Positions 1 through 6,608 of a stretch of 14,116 nucleotides of DNA are shown here, in pieces. The stretch spans positions 1 through 14,116 of the forward strand of contig JAGAEH010000136.1 of assembly GCA_017613225.1 (NCBI GenBank), in the 5' to 3' direction. Source of the DNA: Lachnospiraceae bacterium. Lineage in GTDB: Bacteria; Bacillota; Clostridia; Lachnospirales; Lachnospiraceae. A program made the position numbers and the translations under genes. The first letter of the stretch is position 1; each line of letters starts with the position of its first letter. The notes beneath the pieces are model-generated. The model saw only the letters and a program-made list of their open reading frames with translations. It ran no database searches and had not been told where the DNA came from.

Positions 1-28
1 AAGTATGGGTATCGTGGTAGAGGACTAA
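1..28 (+). CDS. rplK: Ribosomal protein L11, last codons only (partial)
   Basis: Reading from base 2, the sequence encodes SMGIVVED followed by TAA at 26-28. This matches the usual C-terminal end of ribosomal protein L11 (MGIxVE). Its place directly before rplA is the standard rplK-rplA order. Only eight codons are visible, so the call rests on this short tail and on context. The stop codon overlaps the ribosome binding site of rplA (AAGGAGGA, 27-34), so the two genes are co-transcribed and probably translated in close sequence. Confidence 0.85.
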
Positions 29-40
29 GGAGGACGGAAG

Positions 41-739
41 ATGAAGAGAGGTAAGAATTACAAGGAAGTTGCGAAGAAAGTCGACCGCATGACGCTGTAC
101 GATCTTTCCGATGCCATCACCAAGGTCAAAGAGACCGCCCGCGCCAAGTTCGACGAGACCGTCGAGCTGCACGTGCGCACCGGCTGCGACGGCCGTCATG
201 CCGATCAGCAGATCCGCGGCGCTGTCGTTCTCCCTGCCGGCACCGGCAAGACCGTCAAGGTCCTGGTGTTCGCGAAGAACCTTAAGGCAGACGAAGCAAT
301 GGCTGCCGGCGCCGATTATGTTGGCGCTGAGGAGCTGATCCCGAAGATCCAGCACGAAGGCTGGCTGGATTTCGACGTTGTGGTCGCCACTCCCGACATG
401 ATGGGTGTCGTCGGTCGTCTGGGCCGTATCCTGGGCCCGAAGGGCCTGATGCCCAACCCGAAGGCCGGCACCGTCACCATGGACGTGACCAAGGCCATCG
501 CCGACATCAAAGCCGGTAAGATCGAGTATCGTCTGGACAAGAGCAACATCATCCATGTTCCGGTGGGCAAGGTATCCTTCACCGTCGAACAGCTTCAGCA
601 GAACCTGGACGCTGTCCTGGGCGCCATCGTAAAGGCCAAGCCCGCAGCAGTCCGCGGCACCTACCTGAAGTCCATCACCCTTTCCAGCACCATGGGCCCC
701 GGTGTCCGTGTCAACGCTGTGAAGGTCATGAACGCTTAA
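41..739 (+). CDS. rplA: 50S ribosomal protein L1
   Basis: This gene encodes ribosomal protein L1, which binds 23S rRNA at the mobile L1 stalk and helps release deacylated tRNA from the E site. In many bacteria it also represses its own operon by binding the mRNA. The product is 232 residues, the same length as in Bacillus. Typical L1 segments are visible: the N-terminal KRGKNYKEVAKKVD, the central GRLGRILGPKGLMPNPKAGT stretch that is the family signature, and a C-terminal segment with SSTMGPGVRV. The ATG at 41 has a strong Shine-Dalgarno AAGGAGGA at 27-34 with six bases of spacing. The gene follows rplK by 12 bases and is separated from rplJ by a 196-base leader. Nothing about it is unusual. 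Confidence 0.98.
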   Translation: MKRGKNYKEVAKKVDRMTLYDLSDAITKVKETARAKFDETVELHVRTGCDGRHADQQIRGAVVLPAGTGKTVKVLVFAKNLKADEAMAAGADYVGAEELIPKIQHEGWLDFDVVVATPDMMGVVGRLGRILGPKGLMPNPKAGTVTMDVTKAIADIKAGKIEYRLDKSNIIHVPVGKVSFTVEQLQQNLDAVLGAIVKAKPAAVRGTYLKSITLSSTMGPGVRVNAVKVMNA

Positions 740-761
740 AACTGAATACCTAAGTATGACA

Positions 762-889
762 ACGCGAAAGCGTCGCTCATAAAACCACTGCCGAAGACAG
801 CAGGCGCCGCAAGGCTTAAACATGCCAGCCGAGGAAGGGGAATGTTGGAAACCACATCCTTCCGCCTTGCTGCGGAAGGATTTTTCTTT
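762..889 (+). ncRNA. L10 leader: autoregulatory mRNA element for rplJL
   Basis: The rplA-rplJ gap carries the conserved core of the ribosomal L10 leader: CCGAAGACAGCAGG at 791-804, CTTAA at 815-819 and GCCGAGGAAG at 828-837. In Firmicutes the L10(L12)4 complex binds such a leader and favours an attenuator hairpin when the proteins are in excess, lowering rplJ-rplL expression. A small hairpin, ACGC-GAAA-GCGT (762-773), marks the 5' side, and a classic intrinsic terminator closes the element. The GGAAGG at 833-838 can pair with CCTTCC at 858-863, the 5' arm of the terminator, so it is a plausible antiterminator strand. The conserved core is seen directly; the exact 5' boundary and the antiterminator pairing are inferred. 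Confidence 0.88.
857..889 (+). terminator. Attenuator hairpin in the L10 leader
   Basis: A perfect 9-bp stem, TCCTTCCGC (857-865) with GCGGAAGGA (872-880), closes the six-base loop CTTGCT and is followed by TTTTTCTTT. It lies 47 bases upstream of the rplJ start, so it must be conditional rather than a full stop, as expected for L10-controlled attenuation. Its 3' arm can also pair with CCTTCCG at 893-899. Confidence 0.88.
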
Positions 890-935
890 AAACCTTCCGA
901 ACTAAGGTAAATTCTACAAGGAGGTAAACCGATCA

Positions 936-1472
936 ATGGCGAAAGTCGAATTGAAGCAGCCGGTCGTTCAGGAGATCTCTGAACTGATCACCGACGCCAA
1001 GAGCGTCGTTCTGGTAGACTACCGCGGGATCACCGTCGATGACGACACAAAGCTCCGCAAAGAGCTGCGTGAGAACGGCGTGTCCTACAAGGTCTTCAAG
1101 AATACGCTGGTGAAGCTGGCTGTGAAGGACACTGCTTTCGAGGCCCTGTCAAAGGATCTTGAAGGCCCGACCGCATTAGCCGTATCCAAGACCGATCCCA
1201 CGACCCCCGCGCGGATCGTATCGGACTATTGCAAGAAGATCAATGCGATCTCGATGAAAGCCGGCGTGGTAGACGGCACGTACTACGACAACAAGGGTAT
1301 CTACGTGATCGCTTCCATCCCCGGAAGAGAAGTGTTGCTGTCGAAGTTCATGGGCAGCATCCAGTCACCCATCGCCAACTTTGCCCGCGTGATCAAGCAG
1401 ATCGCGGAGAAGAAGGCCGAGGGCGGAGCCGCCCCCGCACCCGCAACAGAAGCTGCACCCACTGAAGCATAA
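936..1472 (+). CDS. rplJ: 50S ribosomal protein L10
   Basis: This gene encodes L10, the base of the L7/L12 stalk that recruits translational GTPases. The N-terminal domain binds 23S rRNA and L11, and a C-terminal helix carries L12 dimers. The 178-residue product shows typical L10 sequence: an early LVDYRGITV strand, then LRKELRENGVSYKVFKNTL and a segment with ALAVSKTDPTTPARI. It ends in an Ala/Pro/Glu-rich tail (about 163-178), a common low-complexity extension. The ATG at 936 follows AAGGAGGT (918-925) with ten bases of spacing. It is translated just ahead of rplL, 19 bases away, and is controlled by the L10 leader upstream, which its own product recognises in related bacteria. Confidence 0.97.
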   Translation: MAKVELKQPVVQEISELITDAKSVVLVDYRGITVDDDTKLRKELRENGVSYKVFKNTLVKLAVKDTAFEALSKDLEGPTALAVSKTDPTTPARIVSDYCKKINAISMKAGVVDGTYYDNKGIYVIASIPGREVLLSKFMGSIQSPIANFARVIKQIAEKKAEGGAAPAPATEAAPTEA

Positions 1473-1491
1473 AGAAAAGGAGAAAAAACAA

Positions 1492-1863
1492 ATGGCTAAA
1501 TTATCTATTGAAGAAATCATCGCTGCTGTTGAAGAGCTTAGCGTATTGGAGCTGAATGATCTGGTAAAGGCCTGCGAGGAGAAGTTCGGTGTCTCCGCTG
1601 CTGCCGGTGTTGTCGTGGCTGCTGCCGCTGAGGCTCCTCAGGAAGAGGAAAAGGACAGCTTCGATGTCGAGCTGACCGAGATCGGCCCCAACAAGGTCAA
1701 GGTCATCAAGGTCGTCCGCGAGATGACCGGTCTGGGCCTGAAGGAAGCGAAGGACGTTGTCGACGCCGCTCCGAAGGTAGTGAAGGAAGGCGTTTCCAAG
1801 GCAGAAGCCGAGGAAGCCAAGGCCAAGCTGGAAGCCGAAGGCGCAAAGGTCACCCTGAAGTAA
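1492..1863 (+). CDS. rplL: 50S ribosomal protein L7/L12
   Basis: This gene encodes L7/L12, the multi-copy stalk protein that contacts EF-Tu, EF-G and other translational GTPases. At 123 residues it has the usual length. The order is an N-terminal dimerisation and L10-binding domain (about 1-33), an Ala/Glu-rich hinge (about 36-54), and a C-terminal GTPase-binding domain with the signature KVIKVVREMTGLGLKEAKD. The ATG at 1492 has AAGGAG at 1477-1482. It follows rplJ by 19 bases, so the two are co-transcribed; the higher protein demand for L12 would have to be met by translation efficiency. A strong terminator 22 bases after the stop ends the cluster, and rpoB does not follow. Confidence 0.98.
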   Translation: MAKLSIEEIIAAVEELSVLELNDLVKACEEKFGVSAAAGVVVAAAAEAPQEEEKDSFDVELTEIGPNKVKVIKVVREMTGLGLKEAKDVVDAAPKVVKEGVSKAEAEEAKAKLEAEGAKVTLK

Positions 1864-1885
1864 GGAAGACCAAACCGTCATCCAC

Positions 1886-1917
1886 AGCCCCTGTCCCCCG
1901 AGGACGGGGGCTTTTTT
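1886..1917 (+). terminator. Intrinsic terminator after rplL
   Basis: AGCCCCTGTC (1886-1895) pairs with GACGGGGGCT (1903-1912) over ten base pairs, one of them a T-G wobble, around a seven-base loop. Six T residues run from 1912 to 1917. It is strong, GC-rich and correctly placed after the rplL stop, and should end transcription of the ribosomal cluster. Confidence 0.92.
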
Positions 1918-1996
1918 GCGCGGAGGATCTGCACCGCTCCGGACCGTTTTTGTCTGACGGTTTTCTTAAATTCCCGTGACCATGGTCAGAAAAAGC

Positions 1997-2025
1997 TTGT
2001 AGATTATAGCTGAAAATGGTAGATT
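1997..2025 (+). promoter_or_regulatory. Candidate extended -10 promoter for the TagF-like/YidC-fusion unit
   Basis: TTGTAG (1997-2002), a 17-base spacer and TAGATT (2020-2025) preceded by TGG (2017-2019) form a plausible extended -10 promoter. The -35 box matches three of six consensus bases and the -10 box four of six. It sits in an AT-rich stretch between the rplL terminator and the next gene, where a promoter is needed. Transcription would start near 2032, making the ATG at 2035 nearly leaderless and supporting the ATG at 2086 as the true start. Confidence 0.45.
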
Positions 2026-2085
2026 TTAAACGATATGTCCGCCGGGTTTTCAGACAGGGCGGCATATGAAATGAAGGGCTTTTTA

Positions 2086-3321
2086 ATGATCTCAGCATAT
2101 ATCGACCCCGGTACCGGGAGCATGTTGTTTACGGTGCTGCTTGGGATACTCGGCGTGGCCGTCTATTCCATCCGCACCTTTATCATGAAGATGCAGTCAA
2201 AGCTTGGCGGAGGCCGCGCGAAGGCCGACGCGGAGCAGATCCCCTTTGCCGTTTTCTCCGACAACAAGCGGTATTTTTCCATCTTTGAACCCATCTTAAA
2301 GGAACTGGAAAAGAGGGAGAAGCCGGTGCTGTATTTAACGGCCTCGGAGGACGATCCGGTGTTTGACTGCGGGATCAAGGGCGTCACCGCCGAATACATC
2401 GGCCCCGGCAACAAAGTCTTTACCAGGCTGAACAATCTGAACGCCGCCGTGCTGCTCTCCACTACCCCCGGCCTGGAGGTCTATCAGTGGAAGCGCTCCC
2501 CCAAGGTGAAATACTACGTCCACATCCTCCACGCGGCCAGCGAGGTGGTGCTCTACCGCATGTTCGGCATCGACTATTACGACGCCGTCCTGCTGTCCGG
2601 CAAGTATCAGGGAGAGGATATCCGGGAACTGGAGAAGATGCGGCAGCTTCCCGAAAAGGAACTTCATATGATCGGCATTCCCTACATGGACGAGATGGCC
2701 GCCCGCCGGGAGCGGGAGGGAGAGGCGCCGCCTCATCCCCGCACGGTTCTGCTGGCCCCCTCCTGGGGGAAGTCCGCCCTTTTCGGCGTCTACGGGGGAA
2801 AGATCATCGAAGCCCTGCAAAAGACGGGCTATCACGTGATCGTGCGGCCCCATCCCCAGTCCTTCCAGTCGGAGAAAGAGCTGATGGACAAGCTGATGAA
2901 GGAGTATCCGGAGTCGGCGGACCTGGAGTGGAACCGGGACCGGGACAACTTTGACGTGCTGCGCCGTTCGGACATCCTGGTGTCTGACTTTTCCGGCGTG
3001 ATCTTTGATTTCACCCTGGTCTGGGACAAGCCGGTGATCTACACCGATCCGGACTTCGACCTGGCCCCCTACGACGCCTGGTGGCTGGAGCGGCCCATCT
3101 GGACGGTCTCGGCCCTGCCCCGTCTGGGAGAGGTGCTGACCGAGGAAGGCATCGGGGACATGAAGGCTCTGATCGACCGCTGTCTGGAGGATCCCCGCTA
3201 CGCGGCGGGCCGGCAGGCGGTGCGGGAGGAGACCTGGGAGTACCGGGGCGAAGGCGCGGTCCGCGCCGCGGATTATCTTGTCAACAAATACGAAGAACTG
3301 AGAGGAGGGGAGGAAAACTAA
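2086..3321 (+). CDS. TagF-like CDP-glycerol glycerophosphotransferase family protein with N-terminal membrane module
   Basis: The product (411 residues from this start) probably transfers a glycerol- or other polyol-phosphate unit from a CDP-linked donor to a surface polymer at the inner face of the membrane. The C-terminal half has hallmarks of the CDP-glycerol glycerophosphotransferase family (TagF/TarF type): a GT-B-like LLAPSWGKS segment, RPHP at 254-257 and SDFSGVIFDF at 300-309. The N-terminus begins MISAYIDPGTGSMLF, followed by one transmembrane helix (about 13-30) and a basic, cytosolic stretch. I chose ATG 2086 because AAGGG at 2074-2078 is well spaced and IDPGTGS proteins usually begin just before that motif; an in-frame ATG at 2035 would add 17 unconserved-looking residues. 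The next gene starts at the base after its stop. The exact donor and acceptor cannot be read from sequence. Confidence 0.8.
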   Translation: MISAYIDPGTGSMLFTVLLGILGVAVYSIRTFIMKMQSKLGGGRAKADAEQIPFAVFSDNKRYFSIFEPILKELEKREKPVLYLTASEDDPVFDCGIKGVTAEYIGPGNKVFTRLNNLNAAVLLSTTPGLEVYQWKRSPKVKYYVHILHAASEVVLYRMFGIDYYDAVLLSGKYQGEDIRELEKMRQLPEKELHMIGIPYMDEMAARREREGEAPPHPRTVLLAPSWGKSALFGVYGGKIIEALQKTGYHVIVRPHPQSFQSEKELMDKLMKEYPESADLEWNRDRDNFDVLRRSDILVSDFSGVIFDFTLVWDKPVIYTDPDFDLAPYDAWWLERPIWTVSALPRLGEVLTEEGIGDMKALIDRCLEDPRYAAGRQAVREETWEYRGEGAVRAADYLVNKYEELRGGEEN

Positions 3322-6099
3322 ATGTCGTTCTTTTCACTTCTCTGGACTTTTTTGATCGGTCCCTTAAAACTGCTGTTTGAGGTCATCTTCGACACCGCTT
3401 ATGACCTGGTGCTTTCGCCGGGGGTGTCCATCATCATCCTGAGCCTGGCCATGAACGTGCTGGTGCTGCCCCTGTACCGCAGGGCCGACGCCATGCAGGA
3501 GAAGGCCAGGGACACGGAAGCCGCGCTGAAAAAGGGCGTGGACCACATTAAAAAGACCTTCTCCGGCAACGAGCGCATGATGATGCTCCAGACCTACTAC
3601 CGGCAGAATAACTATTCGCCCGCCAACGCGCTGAAGGGCTCCGTTTCCCTGCTTCTGGAGATCCCCGTCTTCATGGCGGCCTACCAGTTCCTCTCCGGGC
3701 TGAGCCTGCTGCAGGGGGTGTCCTTCGGCCCCATCGCGGACCTGTCCGCGCCGGACGGGCTCTTGAAGATCGGCGCGCTGACGCTGAACCTGCTGCCGAT
3801 CCTGATGACGGCGATCAATTTCATCTCGGCGGCGATCTACCTGAAGGGCTTCCCGTTAAAGACCAAGATCCAGCTCTACGGCATGGCGGTCTTTTTCCTG
3901 TTCTTTTTGTACAACTCGCCCGCGGGGCTGGTGTTCTACTGGACGCTGAACAACGTGTTCTCGCTGGGCAAGAACATCTTCTATAAACTGAAGCAGCCGG
4001 GGAAGGTGATCGCCCGGATCACCTTCATTGCAGGACTGGCTCTGCTGGGACTGCTGCTGGGGGCGGACGCCTTGGGCGCGCCGCAGCTGAAGCAGCCCAT
4101 CGTGCTGATCGTGGGTGTGCTTCTGATGCTGCCGCTGGGCCTGCGGCTGTTTAAAAAGTATTTTCCCTCCGGCAGGAAACCGAAGGAGGCGCAGCCGGAC
4201 CGGAAGCTCTTCGTGCTGGCGGCGGTGTTCCTCACGCTGTTCATCGGCGTGCTGATCCCCTCCGCCTATGTGGCCAGCTCTCCCCAGGAGTTCGTGGACG
4301 TGACCTATTTCTTCAACCCGGTCTGGTACGTGGTGAATGCCGGCGTGCTGGCGGCGGGCTTTTTCCTGCTGTGGTTCGGCGTATTCTACTGGCTGGCCGG
4401 CCCCCGGGGCAAAGTGCTCTTTGAGCGGAGCCTCTGGGTCTTCTGCGGCATCGCGGCGGTGGACTACATGTTCTTCGGCAGGGGGCTGGGCATCGTGTCC
4501 TCCACGCTGAAATACGTGGACGGCATGTACTTTTCCGCCGGACAGGTGATCGTCAACTATCTGGTGCTGGCCGCCCTGGCGCTCCTGCTGCTGTTCCTGC
4601 TGAAAAAGTGGAAAAAGGCCGTGACCACCGTCCTGCTGGCGGCTTCCTTTGCCGTGGCGGTGATGGCGGGCATCAATGCCGTCGGGATCGGAAAGGACAT
4701 CGGCGAGATCAAGGTGGCGGGGGAGGAGACCATGCCCCACTTTACCTTGAGCAAGACCGGTAAGAACGTGATCGTGCTGATGCTGGACCGCCAGCTGGGA
4801 GAGATGATCCCCTATCTGACGGCGGAAAAGCCGGAGCTTAAGGAGATGTTCGACGGCTTCACCTACTATTCCAACGTGGTGTCCTACGGCGCCCACACCA
4901 ACATGGGCGTGCCGGCCATGCTGGGGGGCTATGAGTACACGCCGGTGGAGCTGAACAAGAGAGATACGGAACTGCTGGTGGACAAGCACAACGAGGCCCT
5001 GAAGGTGCTGCCGGTGAGCTTTCTGGAGGAAGGCTACGACGTCACCGTCTGCGACCCGCCCTACGCGGGCTATTCCTGGGTCCCGGACCTGTCCGTCTTT
5101 GACGACTATCCCGAGATCAGCACCTACATCACCAAGGGCGTTTTCGGCACGCCGGAACAAAAGCAGAAGATCATAGAGGACACCCGCCGCAACTTCTTCT
5201 GCTTCTCTCTGATGAAATCCATGCCCCTGGGGCTGGAGGTCCTGCTCTACGACAACGGCATGTATCACGCCTGCGCCGACACCTCCGTCACCCAGGAACA
5301 GGAGATCGAAGAGGGCAGCCTGTCGGTGGCTAAGGGCATCAATCAGGCTTTCCTCAATTCCTATAACGTGCTGAAAAGCCTGGATACCATGACGAAGATC
5401 ACGGAGGAGGGCGACACCTACCTCTTCCTCTGCAACGATACGCCCCACGAGGGGATCCTGCTGGCGGAGCCGGAATACGAGCCCGCGGACGAGGTGGACA
5501 ACACCGCCTACGACGAGGCCCATCAGGACCGTTTTACCGTGGACGGCATCACGCTGCACGTCAACAACCAGACCCAGATGGTCCACTACCAGACCAACAT
5601 GTCGGTGCTGCTGGCAGTGGGAGAGTGGCTGGACTACCTGCGGGAGAACGATGTGTACGACAATACGCGGATCATCATCGCAGCGGACCACGGCTACTTC
5701 ACCCACTGCATCGACGAGCTGGATCTTTCGGAGGACGGCGTCCGCTACAAGTACGGGGGCAGCTTTTTCCCGCTGCTGATGGTAAAGGACTTCAATGCCG
5801 CCGGATTTAAGACGGATGATTCCTTCATGTCCAACGCGGACATCCCGAACATCGCCCTTTCCGGCCTGGTGGAGGATCCGGTCAATCCCTTTACCGGCAA
5901 GCTCATCGACGACAGCGAAAAATACGCGCACGACCAGTTCATCATGACGGACCACAGCCTCTTCGACGTAAAGGAGAACAACGGCTATCAGTATCTGCCC
6001 ACCACCTGGGCGGCGGTGACGGACAACATCTGGGACCGCTCCGACTGGGAGTTCATCGACGAGCCCGTGATCCTGACGGAGCACAGGATGCCGGAGTGA
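3322..6099 (+). CDS. YidC/Oxa1-like domain fused to a multi-spanning region and an extracellular alkaline-phosphatase-superfamily transferase domain
   Basis: This 925-residue protein combines three parts. Residues about 1-225 resemble the YidC/Oxa1/SpoIIIJ insertase core: a first core helix ending VLVLPLYRRADA, a charged cytosolic hairpin (about 53-105), NYSPANALKGSVSLLLEIPVF, and the final NSPAGLVFYWTLNNVFSL signature. Residues about 231-452 add roughly seven more membrane helices. Residues about 479-915 form a sulfatase/phosphatase-fold domain, expected outside the cell: NVIVLMLD with D489, HTNMGVPAML with T526 as likely nucleophile, H709 and ADHG with D789-H790. The nucleophile is Thr and there is no C/S-x-P-x-R sulfatase signature, so phospho-group transfer (as in LtaS or EptA/MCR enzymes) fits better than sulfate hydrolysis. 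The insertase-groove Arg is replaced by Asn45. The start has GGAGGGGAGG at 3304-3313. It is likely the partner of the preceding TagF-like enzyme. The domain calls are firm; the substrate is unknown. Confidence 0.8.
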   Translation: MSFFSLLWTFLIGPLKLLFEVIFDTAYDLVLSPGVSIIILSLAMNVLVLPLYRRADAMQEKARDTEAALKKGVDHIKKTFSGNERMMMLQTYYRQNNYSPANALKGSVSLLLEIPVFMAAYQFLSGLSLLQGVSFGPIADLSAPDGLLKIGALTLNLLPILMTAINFISAAIYLKGFPLKTKIQLYGMAVFFLFFLYNSPAGLVFYWTLNNVFSLGKNIFYKLKQPGKVIARITFIAGLALLGLLLGADALGAPQLKQPIVLIVGVLLMLPLGLRLFKKYFPSGRKPKEAQPDRKLFVLAAVFLTLFIGVLIPSAYVASSPQEFVDVTYFFNPVWYVVNAGVLAAGFFLLWFGVFYWLAGPRGKVLFERSLWVFCGIAAVDYMFFGRGLGIVSSTLKYVDGMYFSAGQVIVNYLVLAALALLLLFLLKKWKKAVTTVLLAASFAVAVMAGINAVGIGKDIGEIKVAGEETMPHFTLSKTGKNVIVLMLDRQLGEMIPYLTAEKPELKEMFDGFTYYSNVVSYGAHTNMGVPAMLGGYEYTPVELNKRDTELLVDKHNEALKVLPVSFLEEGYDVTVCDPPYAGYSWVPDLSVFDDYPEISTYITKGVFGTPEQKQKIIEDTRRNFFCFSLMKSMPLGLEVLLYDNGMYHACADTSVTQEQEIEEGSLSVAKGINQAFLNSYNVLKSLDTMTKITEEGDTYLFLCNDTPHEGILLAEPEYEPADEVDNTAYDEAHQDRFTVDGITLHVNNQTQMVHYQTNMSVLLAVGEWLDYLRENDVYDNTRIIIAADHGYFTHCIDELDLSEDGVRYKYGGSFFPLLMVKDFNAAGFKTDDSFMSNADIPNIALSGLVEDPVNPFTGKLIDDSEKYAHDQFIMTDHSLFDVKENNGYQYLPTTWAAVTDNIWDRSDWEFIDEPVILTEHRMPE

Positions 6100-6136
6100 A
6101 AAAGCTTTCTTTTTTTAACAGAACTCCTGAAACTAT

Positions 6137-6165
6137 TTGGTTTTGTCCGAAAATTATGATATACT
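6137..6165 (+). promoter_or_regulatory. Extended -10 promoter for the cdaA-cdaR-lepB unit
   Basis: TTGGTT (6137-6142), a 17-base spacer and TATACT (6160-6165) preceded by TGA (6157-6159) make a good sigma-A promoter with an extended -10. It lies in the AT-rich 98-base gap after the YidC fusion gene, with an expected start near 6172 and the next ATG at 6198. The TATGATATA core is the same as in the tig promoter at 11624-11634. Confidence 0.7.
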
Positions 6166-6197
6166 GATTTAGAATATAACCTGATGGGAAGGAACCG

Positions 6198-6608
6198 ATG
6201 ATCGACGAGGAAAAAGTCCGGCTGATGACAAAGGCCGAGATGATCCAGAAGAAAGACCGACGCGCCACCGTCACTGCCGGAAGCTTTTTCGGCAGCGATT
6301 ATGTTGCCTTCCAGGTGATCAAGGGTGTGATCGGCGTGATCATCGTGTTCATGCTGGTGATGGCGGGCCTCTTCCTGGTGAACGCGGAGGACATCCTCAC
6401 CAAATTCGCGCTGGATGAGCTCTATCAGCTGATCAAGGTGGTCATCATCATCTTCCTGTCGATCCTGGTGGTCACCATCATCCTGACGGTGCTGGTCTAC
6501 ACCTCCAGCTACTGGAAGGCCAGGGACGGCCGGGGCGAATACCGGGCCTGCCTGAAAAAACTGGAGAACTACTACAAGAATCAGGAACAGGAGCAGAACG
6601 AGGGGTAA
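6198..6608 (+). CDS. Small membrane protein of unknown function, two transmembrane helices
   Basis: I do not recognise this 136-residue protein. It has a charged N-terminal stretch (about 1-35, including MTKAEMIQKKDRR), two long hydrophobic helices (about 37-62 and 78-103), a short connecting loop with acidic residues (NAEDILTKFALDELYQ), and a charged C-terminal tail (about 106-136) ending in a Glu/Gln/Asn-rich run. Both ends carry many charges, so both tails probably lie in the cytosol. The ATG at 6198 has GGGAAGGA at 6186-6193. It is the first gene behind an extended -10 promoter and its stop overlaps the next start by one base (TAATG). That placement ties it to the 343-residue membrane protein and to cdaA downstream. 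No enzyme motif is visible. Confidence 0.75.
   Translation: MIDEEKVRLMTKAEMIQKKDRRATVTAGSFFGSDYVAFQVIKGVIGVIIVFMLVMAGLFLVNAEDILTKFALDELYQLIKVVIIIFLSILVVTIILTVLVYTSSYWKARDGRGEYRACLKKLENYYKNQEQEQNEG

Noticed and set aside
2035..2085. Upstream ATG adding 17 residues to the TagF-like protein
   Set aside because: It has no good ribosome binding site, lies nearly at the predicted transcript start, and the added residues do not look like part of the protein. The ATG at 2086 has AAGGG well placed and the IDPGTGS motif follows at once.
1850..2098. 82-codon minus-strand open frame across the rplL terminator and the following gap
   Set aside because: It runs through a strong terminator and the end of rplL, shows no recognisable motif and has no visible ribosome binding site.
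3856..6084. Very long open frame of 742 codons on the minus strand opposite the YidC fusion gene
   Set aside because: It is unusually rich in His, Gln and Arg, has no recognisable domain, and lies opposite a plus-strand gene with clear motifs. High GC at third positions removes stops from the opposite frame.
6099..6116. Possible terminator AAAAAG-CTTT-CTTTTT followed by T residues after the YidC fusion gene
   Set aside because: The stem is only six, almost all A-T, pairs with a four-base loop. It is too weak to call, although a termination point is expected somewhere here.
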